From the NCBI GenBank assembly GCA_013334735.1, contig JAAXXA010000003.1:1-20583 (forward strand): a DNA stretch of 20,583 nt, given 5' to 3'. This document shows positions 8,254 to 14,903 of this stretch, one piece after another (positions within the stretch are counted from its first letter, which is position 1; each line of letters opens with the position of its first letter). The notes beneath the pieces are model-generated. The model ran no database searches. It had not been told where the DNA came from and was given only the letters and a program-made list of their open reading frames with translations. This DNA comes from Bacteroidota bacterium (GTDB taxonomy: Bacteria; Bacteroidota; Bacteroidia; Bacteroidales; CG2-30-32-10). Position numbers and translations under genes: made by a program.

Positions 8254-9117
8254 TTATATATATGTCGCCTTAGGGTTTATATTGTTTATATTTAAATATT
8301 TTTTAATCAAATACATTATCATGCTTAGTAACAGCCTGACTACTGCCTCAAACAAATACTTCTTACGCTTTAAAGATAAAACACGTCTTAAACGATATGA
8401 AAACACACACAAACTTTTAATTCTTTTTATATATTGCGGTTGCGTTGAAAGATATTCATCGGATATTTGTCCCCCACTATGAATTATATAATTACACCAA
8501 ACCCCAGGAGTATATATATAGGACTTTGCAACACAAAGCACTTTAAACAAATAGTCTATATCCTGATTTCTTGTTAGATTTTCATTCCATAATATATTAT
8601 TAGTAGACAACAAGTTCTTTTTAATTAGCGGGGTAGATGTATATATACTTTTCCCATTTGACATATCCTTAATTAATTCACCATCGTTTTTAACAATCCT
8701 TACTTGTTTATCTTTTTCATATAAAAATCGAAAGTCACAAATAGCTATTTCATTTTCAATATTCTCTAAAATGTCTATCTGCTTTTTTATCTTTTCCGGC
8801 TCTAATGTGTCATCAGAATCAAGAAACTGAATATATTTACCAGTAGATAATTTTAACCCTTTATTTCTTGCTGATGGAGCGCCAGCATTATTTTGCTTAA
8901 TATATACTATTGATAATTCATTACAATTATTTTCGTTTTTCCACCTCTTTACAATTTCTCCAGAATCATCGGTTGAACCATCATCGATAATAATTATTTC
9001 AATCGGACGATGTATTTGATCTTTAACACTGTTAAGTGTACGCAGTATTGTCTCAGACCTATTGTATAGGGGAATTATAACAGTAACTATTAGAGATTTA
9101 GAATAGCTCTTCATCAT
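8254..9117 (-). CDS. GT2-family glycosyltransferase
   Basis: A 287-residue GT-A family 2 glycosyltransferase. The canonical start VTVIIPLYNR (11-20) is followed by IIDDGSTDDS (43-52), AGAPSARNKGL (78-88) and the DxD motif FLDSDD (98-103), all close to family consensus. NEN and RNQDIDYL (about 178-190) fit the acceptor-side ED/QD motif found in GT2 enzymes. The C-terminus is basic and hydrophobic and may bind the membrane. It probably adds one residue of the repeat unit. It lies between another GT2 gene and the Wzy-like gene. Two consecutive ATG codons open the frame (9117 and 9114) and either could be used. Sugar specificity cannot be read from the sequence. Confidence 0.92.
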   Translation of the reverse strand: MMKSYSKSLIVTVIIPLYNRSETILRTLNSVKDQIHRPIEIIIIDDGSTDDSGEIVKRWKNENNCNELSIVYIKQNNAGAPSARNKGLKLSTGKYIQFLDSDDTLEPEKIKKQIDILENIENEIAICDFRFLYEKDKQVRIVKNDGELIKDMSNGKSIYTSTPLIKKNLLSTNNILWNENLTRNQDIDYLFKVLCVAKSYIYTPGVWCNYIIHSGGQISDEYLSTQPQYIKRIKSLCVFSYRLRRVLSLKRKKYLFEAVVRLLLSMIMYLIKKYLNINNINPKATYI

Positions 9118-9176
9118 AATAGTTTAAATAAATGGAATGAATTAATAATATATCTTTTAAAGGAAGGAATGGAGGA

Positions 9177-9221
9177 AGGATACAATCTAAATAATAAAAC
9201 ATATTATTTAGATTGTATCCT
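9177..9221. repeat. Perfect 20-bp inverted repeat over a gene end
   Basis: The 20 bases at 9177-9196 are the exact reverse complement of 9202-9221, with a 5-nt loop AAACA (9197-9201). The TAA stop (9204-9206) and last codons of the upstream GT2 gene lie inside one arm. On the minus strand the stem is followed by a pyrimidine-rich stretch (TTCCTCCATTCCTTCC) but not a proper T-run. It is the longest hairpin noticed in the window. It may act as a terminator-like element or an mRNA-stabilising 3' structure between two GT genes. Confidence 0.7.
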
Positions 9222-10100
9222 AAATATATATAGAGTCAATCTTTTAATTCTCTTAATCGATAAAATAGATTTTAAATATACCACTGATAAATCAATTATA
9301 TTAGTAGCATCAAAAACAGATTTCAAATATTTCAACCAATAATATTTGAAATATGCAACACTTCCTATTCGTTGGTAGTATCTACTAATCCAAAACCAGG
9401 TATTTATTTCAGAAATATTCTTTTCTTTTTGTGAAAGTGAGGACCATACACTGGATTCATGTACTCTATATGCTGCAGGCTTTATATCTTTATGATAATG
9501 ACTACCTCCATACTGACCTAATACTGATAATAAAAATGTATCACCGTTAAGTATCATGCGTCGCTCTGGGATATTATTAATATCTACACGTCTAAACATC
9601 CAACTCATGGATAAAATCCAAGCTTTACCAAGGATTAATTCTTCGCTTGAATAATCACGTTTATATTGATCAGGGAGTTTTGATTCTTTTATAATATTGT
9701 CATCAGAATCAACTATAAATGCATCATGGCCAGAAATTATAATTTCAGGATGTTTTTCAAGATAATTATACTGTATTTGTAATTTGTGGTCATCACACCA
9801 ATAATCATCACCTTCACATAGCGCAATATATTTTCCACGACAGGAAGCTAATGCTCGTTTGCCATTCTCTTGTGCCCCTATATTTGAAGGGTTACTTATG
9901 ATAATAAAATCTATGTTATCATATCGTCTTTTGTATGAATCACATATTTTTAATGTATTATCATCACTTGCATCGTCTCCTATTATAATTTCATATGGAA
10001 TATCTGTTATTTGTCTTACAATGCCATCAAGACATTTACTAATATATTTTTCATGATTATAGGTTATTACACGAATACTTATTTCTGGTTCTTTTTTCAT
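9204..10100 (-). CDS. GT2-family glycosyltransferase
   Basis: A 298-residue GT-A family 2 glycosyltransferase. ISIRVITYNHEKYI (7-20) is the nucleotide-binding strand, IIGDDASDDNT (39-49) the acidic loop and CEGDDYW (95-101) the DxD motif. The ALCEGDDYW form is typical of a branch of GT2 common in O-antigen loci. Beyond about residue 200 the protein is rich in Tyr, Trp and basic residues and is probably membrane-associated. It follows the PglD-like gene by only 10 bp and is therefore in the same transcript. Its stop codon lies within the 20-bp inverted repeat at 9177-9221. Donor sugar unknown. As the first glycosyltransferase after the sugar cassette, it is a fair candidate for using the sugar made there, but this is inference. 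Confidence 0.92.
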   Translation of the reverse strand: MKKEPEISIRVITYNHEKYISKCLDGIVRQITDIPYEIIIGDDASDDNTLKICDSYKRRYDNIDFIIISNPSNIGAQENGKRALASCRGKYIALCEGDDYWCDDHKLQIQYNYLEKHPEIIISGHDAFIVDSDDNIIKESKLPDQYKRDYSSEELILGKAWILSMSWMFRRVDINNIPERRMILNGDTFLLSVLGQYGGSHYHKDIKPAAYRVHESSVWSSLSQKEKNISEINTWFWISRYYQRIGSVAYFKYYWLKYLKSVFDATNIIDLSVVYLKSILSIKRIKRLTLYIFRIQSK

Positions 10101-10110
10101 TAAAGTAAAT

Positions 10111-10764
10111 CTATTCTGCCGTCCTTAAATATTTAGCAGGATTTCCGACCCATATCTCTCCTTCCTTTATATCTTTTAAGACAACAGCTCCCATGCCAAT
10201 TGTCGCATAATTTCCGATTTTAAGATTTTCTTTAACACATGAGTTTAAACTTACTGTAACTGCATCACCAAAACGCAAAAAAGCTCCTGTACAACTATTT
10301 GCTGCAAAAAAACAATAATCTCCTATAATATTATTATGTCCTATAGTACTTCCGACCATGACACGACATCCTTTACCAAGATGGGTTCCAGATGATATTG
10401 ATGCATTTGGCATAATTACACATCCATGTCCTAATGTTACTGTAGGAGCCACATAAGCCATAGGGTGTATAAAAGTAGCTAATCTTTCTTCAGGTATTTG
10501 CGAGTTTTGAAATATTAGAATCCTTTCCTTTTGTCCACCAATCTTAAATATTGTATTAATAAAAAAATATCCATCACAAAGTAATTTTTGTATATCATTC
10601 AAGCCACCGAGTACTGGAAATCCTTCGATTTCAGTAATATCATTTTGATCATTGACAAACCCTGAACAAATAATATCCTTATGACCTCGATTATTAGCAT
10701 CAACAATAGCATGAGCAATTACTGTTCCGTTGCCCAAACCACCAAGAATTAAAACCTTTTTCAT
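10111..10764 (-). CDS. PglD/NeuD-like sugar acyltransferase (left-handed beta helix)
   Basis: A 217-residue protein with an N-terminal Rossmann-like PglD_N domain (KKVLILGGLGNG, 2-12) and a C-terminal left-handed beta helix of hexapeptide repeats from about residue 100. Members such as PglD use acetyl-CoA to N-acetylate a UDP-4-amino-sugar; the catalytic base is a His in the helix, and GSTIGHNN (138-145, His143) is the matching site. The C-terminus ends in VGNPAKYLR, a common close of these enzymes. Length matches the family. It is the last gene of the seven-gene sugar cassette, so an amino sugar made by the DegT enzyme is the natural acceptor. The acyl donor could be acetyl-CoA or the product of the MaoC/CitE-like pair. 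O-acetylation remains possible. Confidence 0.88.
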   Translation of the reverse strand: MKKVLILGGLGNGTVIAHAIVDANNRGHKDIICSGFVNDQNDITEIEGFPVLGGLNDIQKLLCDGYFFINTIFKIGGQKERILIFQNSQIPEERLATFIHPMAYVAPTVTLGHGCVIMPNASISSGTHLGKGCRVMVGSTIGHNNIIGDYCFFAANSCTGAFLRFGDAVTVSLNSCVKENLKIGNYATIGMGAVVLKDIKEGEIWVGNPAKYLRTAE

Positions 10765-10795
10765 AATAAATTATTCTTTCTTTACTATTTATCAA

Positions 10796-11485
10796 TCAAA
10801 CAAGTGTATATTGATTTAAATAATGCTGTATTAACTCTTTCTCGTTAAACATAATAACATCAATAATAGACAATCCAGACTCAAATTCACTATTAAATTG
10901 TCTGTATTTAAATATTTTAGGCTTCAGAAAGTGCAAATCAATACCGTATTCTGCAAAATCTTCTTTTGCATACAAAGTGTTGCCGGAATAATTATTTATA
11001 TATATTTTTGAATCACATAAATTACAAATATTAACGAGTCTCTCAACTCTACTCTTTCCGTTATTACCCGGATTTATCAAACTACTAAAATAAAATGGAA
11101 TATTAATATCAAGGTATTCTGATACACAGATAACTGATTTAGCCGCTAAATCACTAATATAGAATGAGTCAGACAGTAAACACCTCTCTATAATAGGCAT
11201 AACTTCTTTATAGAAAGGGGCTTTTTTATACGCTTGATCAATTTTCTTTATTATTTTCTTAACATCAAGATATTCAATCTCTTTAATAATTTTATTTTGA
11301 CTTGCCGATTTAAGCGGAATGGTAAAATAATTAATCATACCATTGACAATAATCCTATTCCTGTTTATCCAACCTTTATTAATAAAATTAACATCATCAT
11401 AAAATACGAATTTATCGACTGATTTTATTAATTGAAAGTATCCAATATATGGAAATATGTACGGCTGCATTATAGCTATTCGCAT
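10796..11485 (-). CDS. WbqC-family protein
   Basis: A 229-residue protein with the clear N-terminal signature of the WbqC-like family (PF08889): AIMQPYIFPYIGYFQLI (4-20), then DKFVFYDDVNFINKGW (24-39) and NRNRI (41-45), with IPLKSAS (55-61). The family is recurrent in O-antigen and glycolipid loci; as far as I know its biochemistry is not firmly established. Because it sits with amino-sugar genes, acyl-CoA-type enzymes and a PglD-like transferase, a role in making or transferring an acyl or similar group to the amino sugar is a reasonable inference. It starts 6 bp after the CitE-like stop and is followed by the PglD-like gene after 31 bp. No signal peptide or membrane segment is visible, so it is probably cytoplasmic. 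Confidence 0.88.
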   Translation of the reverse strand: MRIAIMQPYIFPYIGYFQLIKSVDKFVFYDDVNFINKGWINRNRIIVNGMINYFTIPLKSASQNKIIKEIEYLDVKKIIKKIDQAYKKAPFYKEVMPIIERCLLSDSFYISDLAAKSVICVSEYLDINIPFYFSSLINPGNNGKSRVERLVNICNLCDSKIYINNYSGNTLYAKEDFAEYGIDLHFLKPKIFKYRQFNSEFESGLSIIDVIMFNEKELIQHYLNQYTLV

Positions 11486-11491
11486 ATATTA

Positions 11492-12379
11492 TTATTTCTC
11501 TATATTTTCATATTTTTTTATTACTTTCTTAGCACCTACAACCATAGGAGGGCCAATAAATTTTCCTTTATTTACTGCTACACCAATACCTTTTTCTTCA
11601 TATTCAGCCGCTAATCTCAGCAATTCTATAGCTTCATTAAGCTCTGTTTTTGTGGGCGTAAAATATTTATGTACTAATTCTATTTCTTTTGGATTAAGTA
11701 CGAGCATACCCTCGAAACCTAATTTTTTAGCAATAATAAGATTTTTCTCAAGGTCAATTAAATCATGTACATTAATATGAACAGTATCAATCGGAGCCAC
11801 ATTATTTGCTCTTGCAGCCATTGCGATTAATGATCTGGCTACGAATATACTTTTGCCTTCTTCATCATGAACACCTTCAATATCTGTTACATAGTCTTCA
11901 CAACCAAAAGCAATTGCAACAACTCTTTTTGATGCTCTACAAATATCTTGAACATTTAATACTGCTGCGGCAGTCTCAATTAATGGGATGAGCTTAAATG
12001 TGCCATTCTTTATGCTTTTTTCATATTCAATTGTATCAAGAAGCTTGTCTATAAAATAAATGTCTTGGCCCGTATATGATTTCGGGTACATAAAACCATC
12101 TATTCCATCTATTGTTAATTGCATTAAATCTTTTAAAAGCTGTCCGCTCTCCCTGTCATTGACTCTTGGGAAAACATTAAAATTAGAAAATGTACCTTCA
12201 CCGACAAACTTTACTATATTATCTCTTGCGACCTGTTTATTTTTTTCCGGTCTTACAGAATCTTCAACATCGAGTAATAACACATCAGCATCACTTTTTG
12301 CTGCACTTATTAAGAGTTTATCATTGTGTGCAGGCACAAACATAAGACTCCTCATAATAGCTCGCTTTTCTCTGTTCAT
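11492..12379 (-). CDS. CitE/HpcH-HpaI-type acyl-CoA lyase or aldolase
   Basis: A 295-residue TIM-barrel protein of the HpcH/HpaI aldolase / citrate lyase beta family. Key segments are RSLMFVPAHNDKLL (10-23), LLLDVEDSV (34-42), FPRVND (70-75, Arg72), IPLIETAAA (131-139, metal-ligand Glu135) and AFGCEDYVTDI (157-167, second acidic metal ligand in the ED pair). These match CitE-like lyases that cleave or form (citra)malyl-CoA or methylmalyl-CoA type thioesters with Mg2+. The ATG at 12379 overlaps the MaoC gene's stop by 4 bp, so the two are coupled. MaoC hydratase plus CitE-like lyase is a known metabolic pair (mesaconyl-CoA, itaconyl-CoA routes) but is odd inside a polysaccharide locus. Here it may build or trim a hydroxyacyl group for the sugar. 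Exact substrate unknown. Confidence 0.88.
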   Translation of the reverse strand: MNREKRAIMRSLMFVPAHNDKLLISAAKSDADVLLLDVEDSVRPEKNKQVARDNIVKFVGEGTFSNFNVFPRVNDRESGQLLKDLMQLTIDGIDGFMYPKSYTGQDIYFIDKLLDTIEYEKSIKNGTFKLIPLIETAAAVLNVQDICRASKRVVAIAFGCEDYVTDIEGVHDEEGKSIFVARSLIAMAARANNVAPIDTVHINVHDLIDLEKNLIIAKKLGFEGMLVLNPKEIELVHKYFTPTKTELNEAIELLRLAAEYEEKGIGVAVNKGKFIGPPMVVGAKKVIKKYENIEK

Positions 12380-12837
12380 ATGATTTTCATCTTTATTAAT
12401 ACTTTCCGCATAAATGAAATAACTGGAATATTATTTTGATTAAAACCGACTGTCTCAACATAAACGATACCTCTGTCATTATGTGTATTTGATATTCTTT
12501 TTTTTAGCACTTTAGTTTCTGCATGGATAGTATCACCAATAAATACAGGGGCTATATGTTTTATATTTTGATACTCAAGATTTGCTATTGCTTTACCACT
12601 TATATCTGGAACTGTTATGCCCACTACTAATGAGAATACGAGTGTACCAACAACCAATATTTTACCATGTTGACTGGCCTCTGCATAGTGTCTATTTATA
12701 TGCAATGGATGGTGATTCATTGTTAATAATGAAAATATATTATTATCACTCTCAAAAATTGTTTTTGTCAATTCGTGTCTGATAACCTCACCGACATCAA
12801 ATTCCTCATAATAGCTCCCAAGTTTACTTGAGTTCAT
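12376..12837 (-). CDS. MaoC-like (R)-specific enoyl-CoA hydratase
   Basis: A 153-residue single hot-dog domain. The hydratase region reads LLTMNHHPLHINRHYAEAS (38-56), matching the P-[LI]-H-x5-A core of the MaoC/R-hydratase motif. The aspartate of the classical D-x-N-P-[LIV]-H form is Asn41 here, while His46 is kept. From memory, an Asn at this place also occurs in the mesaconyl/itaconyl-CoA-hydratase-like branch. The later segment APVFIGDTIHAETKVL (about 98-113) is typical of the family. The start was set at ATG 12837, one base after the aminotransferase stop; an upstream ATG at 12879 would add 14 residues inside that gene and is less likely. It overlaps the CitE-like gene by 4 bp. Likely reaction: hydration of an enoyl-CoA to a 3-hydroxyacyl-CoA. 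Confidence 0.87.
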   Translation of the reverse strand: MNSSKLGSYYEEFDVGEVIRHELTKTIFESDNNIFSLLTMNHHPLHINRHYAEASQHGKILVVGTLVFSLVVGITVPDISGKAIANLEYQNIKHIAPVFIGDTIHAETKVLKKRISNTHNDRGIVYVETVGFNQNNIPVISFMRKVLIKMKII

Positions 12838-12838
12838 A

Positions 12839-13927
12839 TTATATAATATTTTCAATGTTAATAATTGACTCAATCTCACTTTCTGTCAATTTGTAATATA
12901 ATGGCATACACAGTATAGTCTTTGAAATCTTTTCAGATACAGGGCAGGACTGAATATTATCAAATATATTTGAATATGTATTTACGGATGGGTAAAAATA
13001 TCTTCTGGGATATATATTATTATTGTTTAATATCTTTTCATATTTCAAGGCGTTTTCTTCTGTTTCAAATATTACAGGGAAATATGAATAATTACTATTT
13101 CCATTTACTATTTTTTGAAATTTAAGCTCTGATATTTTCCTGAAACTTTCTTTATAGAGATTATATTTATATTTTCTGTCTTCAAGTACTTTTTCAAAAT
13201 ACTTTATATTGACCAATCCTAATGCAGCATGTATTTCCGTCATTTTACCATTAAAGCCATCCTCAATAACAGATTTATCTTTATTATGTCCAAAAAAACG
13301 TATTCGCTTTAGCTTTTCATGTATTTCCAAATTAGAGGATATGCATCCTCCACCCTCTCCTGTATTAAGCAACTTTGTTGCATGAAGACTAGTTGCCGAT
13401 ATATCTCCATATTCAAGTATACTTTTTCCATTATATGTTGAGCCTATCGCATGTGCTGCATCATATATTATTTTTAAATTGTATTTTTTCGCAATAGCTT
13501 CAATAGACTCTATATTACACGGGTTTCCAAATACATGCACAGGCATTATAGCTACAGTGCGTTCATTAATGAGCATCTCAATTTTCGCAGGATCAATATT
13601 CAGTGTGTCAGATTCAATATCACAAAATACTGGGGTACATCCTTCCCACTTTATAGCGCTTACTGTCGCAATCCATGTAAAGGGAGTTGTAATAATTTCT
13701 CCCTTCAGTTCAAGAGCTTTTATTGACATCTGTAATGCTATAGTCCCATTAGTGACTGCAATAAAATTATTTATTCCTAATTTTACTGCTATATCTTTTT
13801 CAAACTGTTGGACGAGTGGCCCGTTATGTGTTAATATTCCACTCGTCCAAATACCTTTCAATAGTTCAACATATTCTTCAAGTGGTGCTAACGTTGGCTG
13901 TGTTACATATATTGCTTTGTCAAACAT
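12839..13927 (-). CDS. DegT/DnrJ/EryC1/StrS-family sugar aminotransferase
   Basis: A 362-residue PLP-dependent fold-type I aminotransferase acting on keto nucleotide sugars. The PLP lysine is Lys185 in SLHATKLLNTGEGGG (180-194); the cofactor-binding Asp156 lies in IYDAAHAIG (154-162). NGTIALQ (60-66) binds the PLP phosphate, and SGILTHNGP (29-37) is the usual N-terminal substrate loop. The HATK form of the lysine motif is shared with 3- and 4-amino-sugar transaminases of the DesI/VioA type, so regiochemistry cannot be decided. It should use glutamate to aminate the keto-deoxysugar made by the two preceding enzymes. Its ATG at 13927 lies inside the end of the Gfo/Idh gene (8-bp overlap), and the MaoC gene follows after 1 bp. 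This tight coupling suggests one pathway. Confidence 0.92.
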   Translation of the reverse strand: MFDKAIYVTQPTLAPLEEYVELLKGIWTSGILTHNGPLVQQFEKDIAVKLGINNFIAVTNGTIALQMSIKALELKGEIITTPFTWIATVSAIKWEGCTPVFCDIESDTLNIDPAKIEMLINERTVAIMPVHVFGNPCNIESIEAIAKKYNLKIIYDAAHAIGSTYNGKSILEYGDISATSLHATKLLNTGEGGGCISSNLEIHEKLKRIRFFGHNKDKSVIEDGFNGKMTEIHAALGLVNIKYFEKVLEDRKYKYNLYKESFRKISELKFQKIVNGNSNYSYFPVIFETEENALKYEKILNNNNIYPRRYFYPSVNTYSNIFDNIQSCPVSEKISKTILCMPLYYKLTESEIESIINIENII

Positions 13928-14900
13928 TTGCTTGATTCCTTATAGCTTCTAATATTCTAGCTTGCTGAATATTCTGTTCATATTCATCATGAGGTATAGA
14001 ATGTGTATTTATTAGATTATATAAATACACCATCATATTCTGAAAATGATTATCTGCATCAACAGTAATAACTTCTTTTTTTTCTTCTGTTTCTATCGTT
14101 ATTTCAGGTATAAATGAAGGTGTTGCAGTAAATATACGGTTTGTTGTTATTTTTCCTTTACTACCCCATAATTCCAGGCTACACTGATAATAGTTATCGA
14201 ATCCAAATGCTATTTCTGCAAATAGATTACTTCCTTTTTGTTGCAGATATGCACCTCCCCAGATATCAACATTAAGATCATAATCAAAATACAAGCTTGA
14301 CGCTTTAACTACAATATCATTATCCATAAAGACCTGGGCTATTTTTACTGGATATGCACCAGCGTCATATAATGCACCTCCACCAAGAGCTTTTTGATAA
14401 CGAATGTTATTTTTATCATTAAACGGGGGAAACCCAAAGGAACTTCTGATACATCTCAATTCGCCTATTTTTTCATCAGTTACCATTTTTTTAATGATCG
14501 ATAACTGTTTATGAAATCTAAACTGGAAATTTTCAACCAGTACAAGGTTTTTTTTCAATGCGATATTATTTATACGACATACATCCACGTATGAACAGCC
14601 CATAGATTTTTCGACTAAAACATGCAGATTTCTATCAAGCGCTTTTTCTATCCATTCAACATGCATTGAATTTGGTAATGGAATATATAGCACATCCAGT
14701 TCATCATTTGCAAGTAATGTGTCATAGCCTGTATATGATTCCGTTTTAAATTGTATCGCAAAATCTTCAGCAGAAGCTTTACTTCTGCTTGCAATACCTT
14801 TTAGATTATACTTTTCAGGTAAATCAAGTATAGCTGGAATAATTGATCGTTTTGCAATATTTGCGCAACCCAATACACCAATATTTATTATATTTTTCAT
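13920..14900 (-). CDS. Gfo/Idh/MocA oxidoreductase, probable nucleotide-sugar 3-ketoreductase
   Basis: A 326-residue two-domain oxidoreductase. The N-terminal Rossmann fold has GVLGCANIA (8-16), IPLPNSMH (73-80) and VEKSM (96-100), where Lys98 corresponds to the family's EKP lysine but Pro is replaced by Ser. The C-terminal domain carries GGGALYDAGAYPVKIA (173-188), the usual substrate-domain signature with the catalytic His replaced by Tyr or shifted. The GCA-IA start is reminiscent of KijD10-type C-3 ketoreductases, which reduce the product of a nucleotide-sugar 2,3-dehydratase. The gene starts 3 bp after just such a dehydratase, which favours that role. Alternatives are a WlbA-type C-3 dehydrogenase or a glucose-fructose-oxidoreductase-like enzyme. 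It overlaps the aminotransferase gene by 8 bp. Confidence 0.85.
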   Translation of the reverse strand: MKNIINIGVLGCANIAKRSIIPAILDLPEKYNLKGIASRSKASAEDFAIQFKTESYTGYDTLLANDELDVLYIPLPNSMHVEWIEKALDRNLHVLVEKSMGCSYVDVCRINNIALKKNLVLVENFQFRFHKQLSIIKKMVTDEKIGELRCIRSSFGFPPFNDKNNIRYQKALGGGALYDAGAYPVKIAQVFMDNDIVVKASSLYFDYDLNVDIWGGAYLQQKGSNLFAEIAFGFDNYYQCSLELWGSKGKITTNRIFTATPSFIPEITIETEEKKEVITVDADNHFQNMMVYLYNLINTHSIPHDEYEQNIQQARILEAIRNQANV

Positions 14901-14903
14901 ACG

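Noticed and set aside
12838..12879. ATG 12879 as start of the MaoC gene
   Set aside because: It lies inside the aminotransferase gene; ATG 12837, one base after that gene's stop, gives the usual start of the domain.
13479..13952. 157-codon plus-strand frame antisense to the aminotransferase gene
   Set aside because: The opposite strand encodes a complete DegT-family enzyme with all PLP-binding residues; the antisense frame has no supporting signal.
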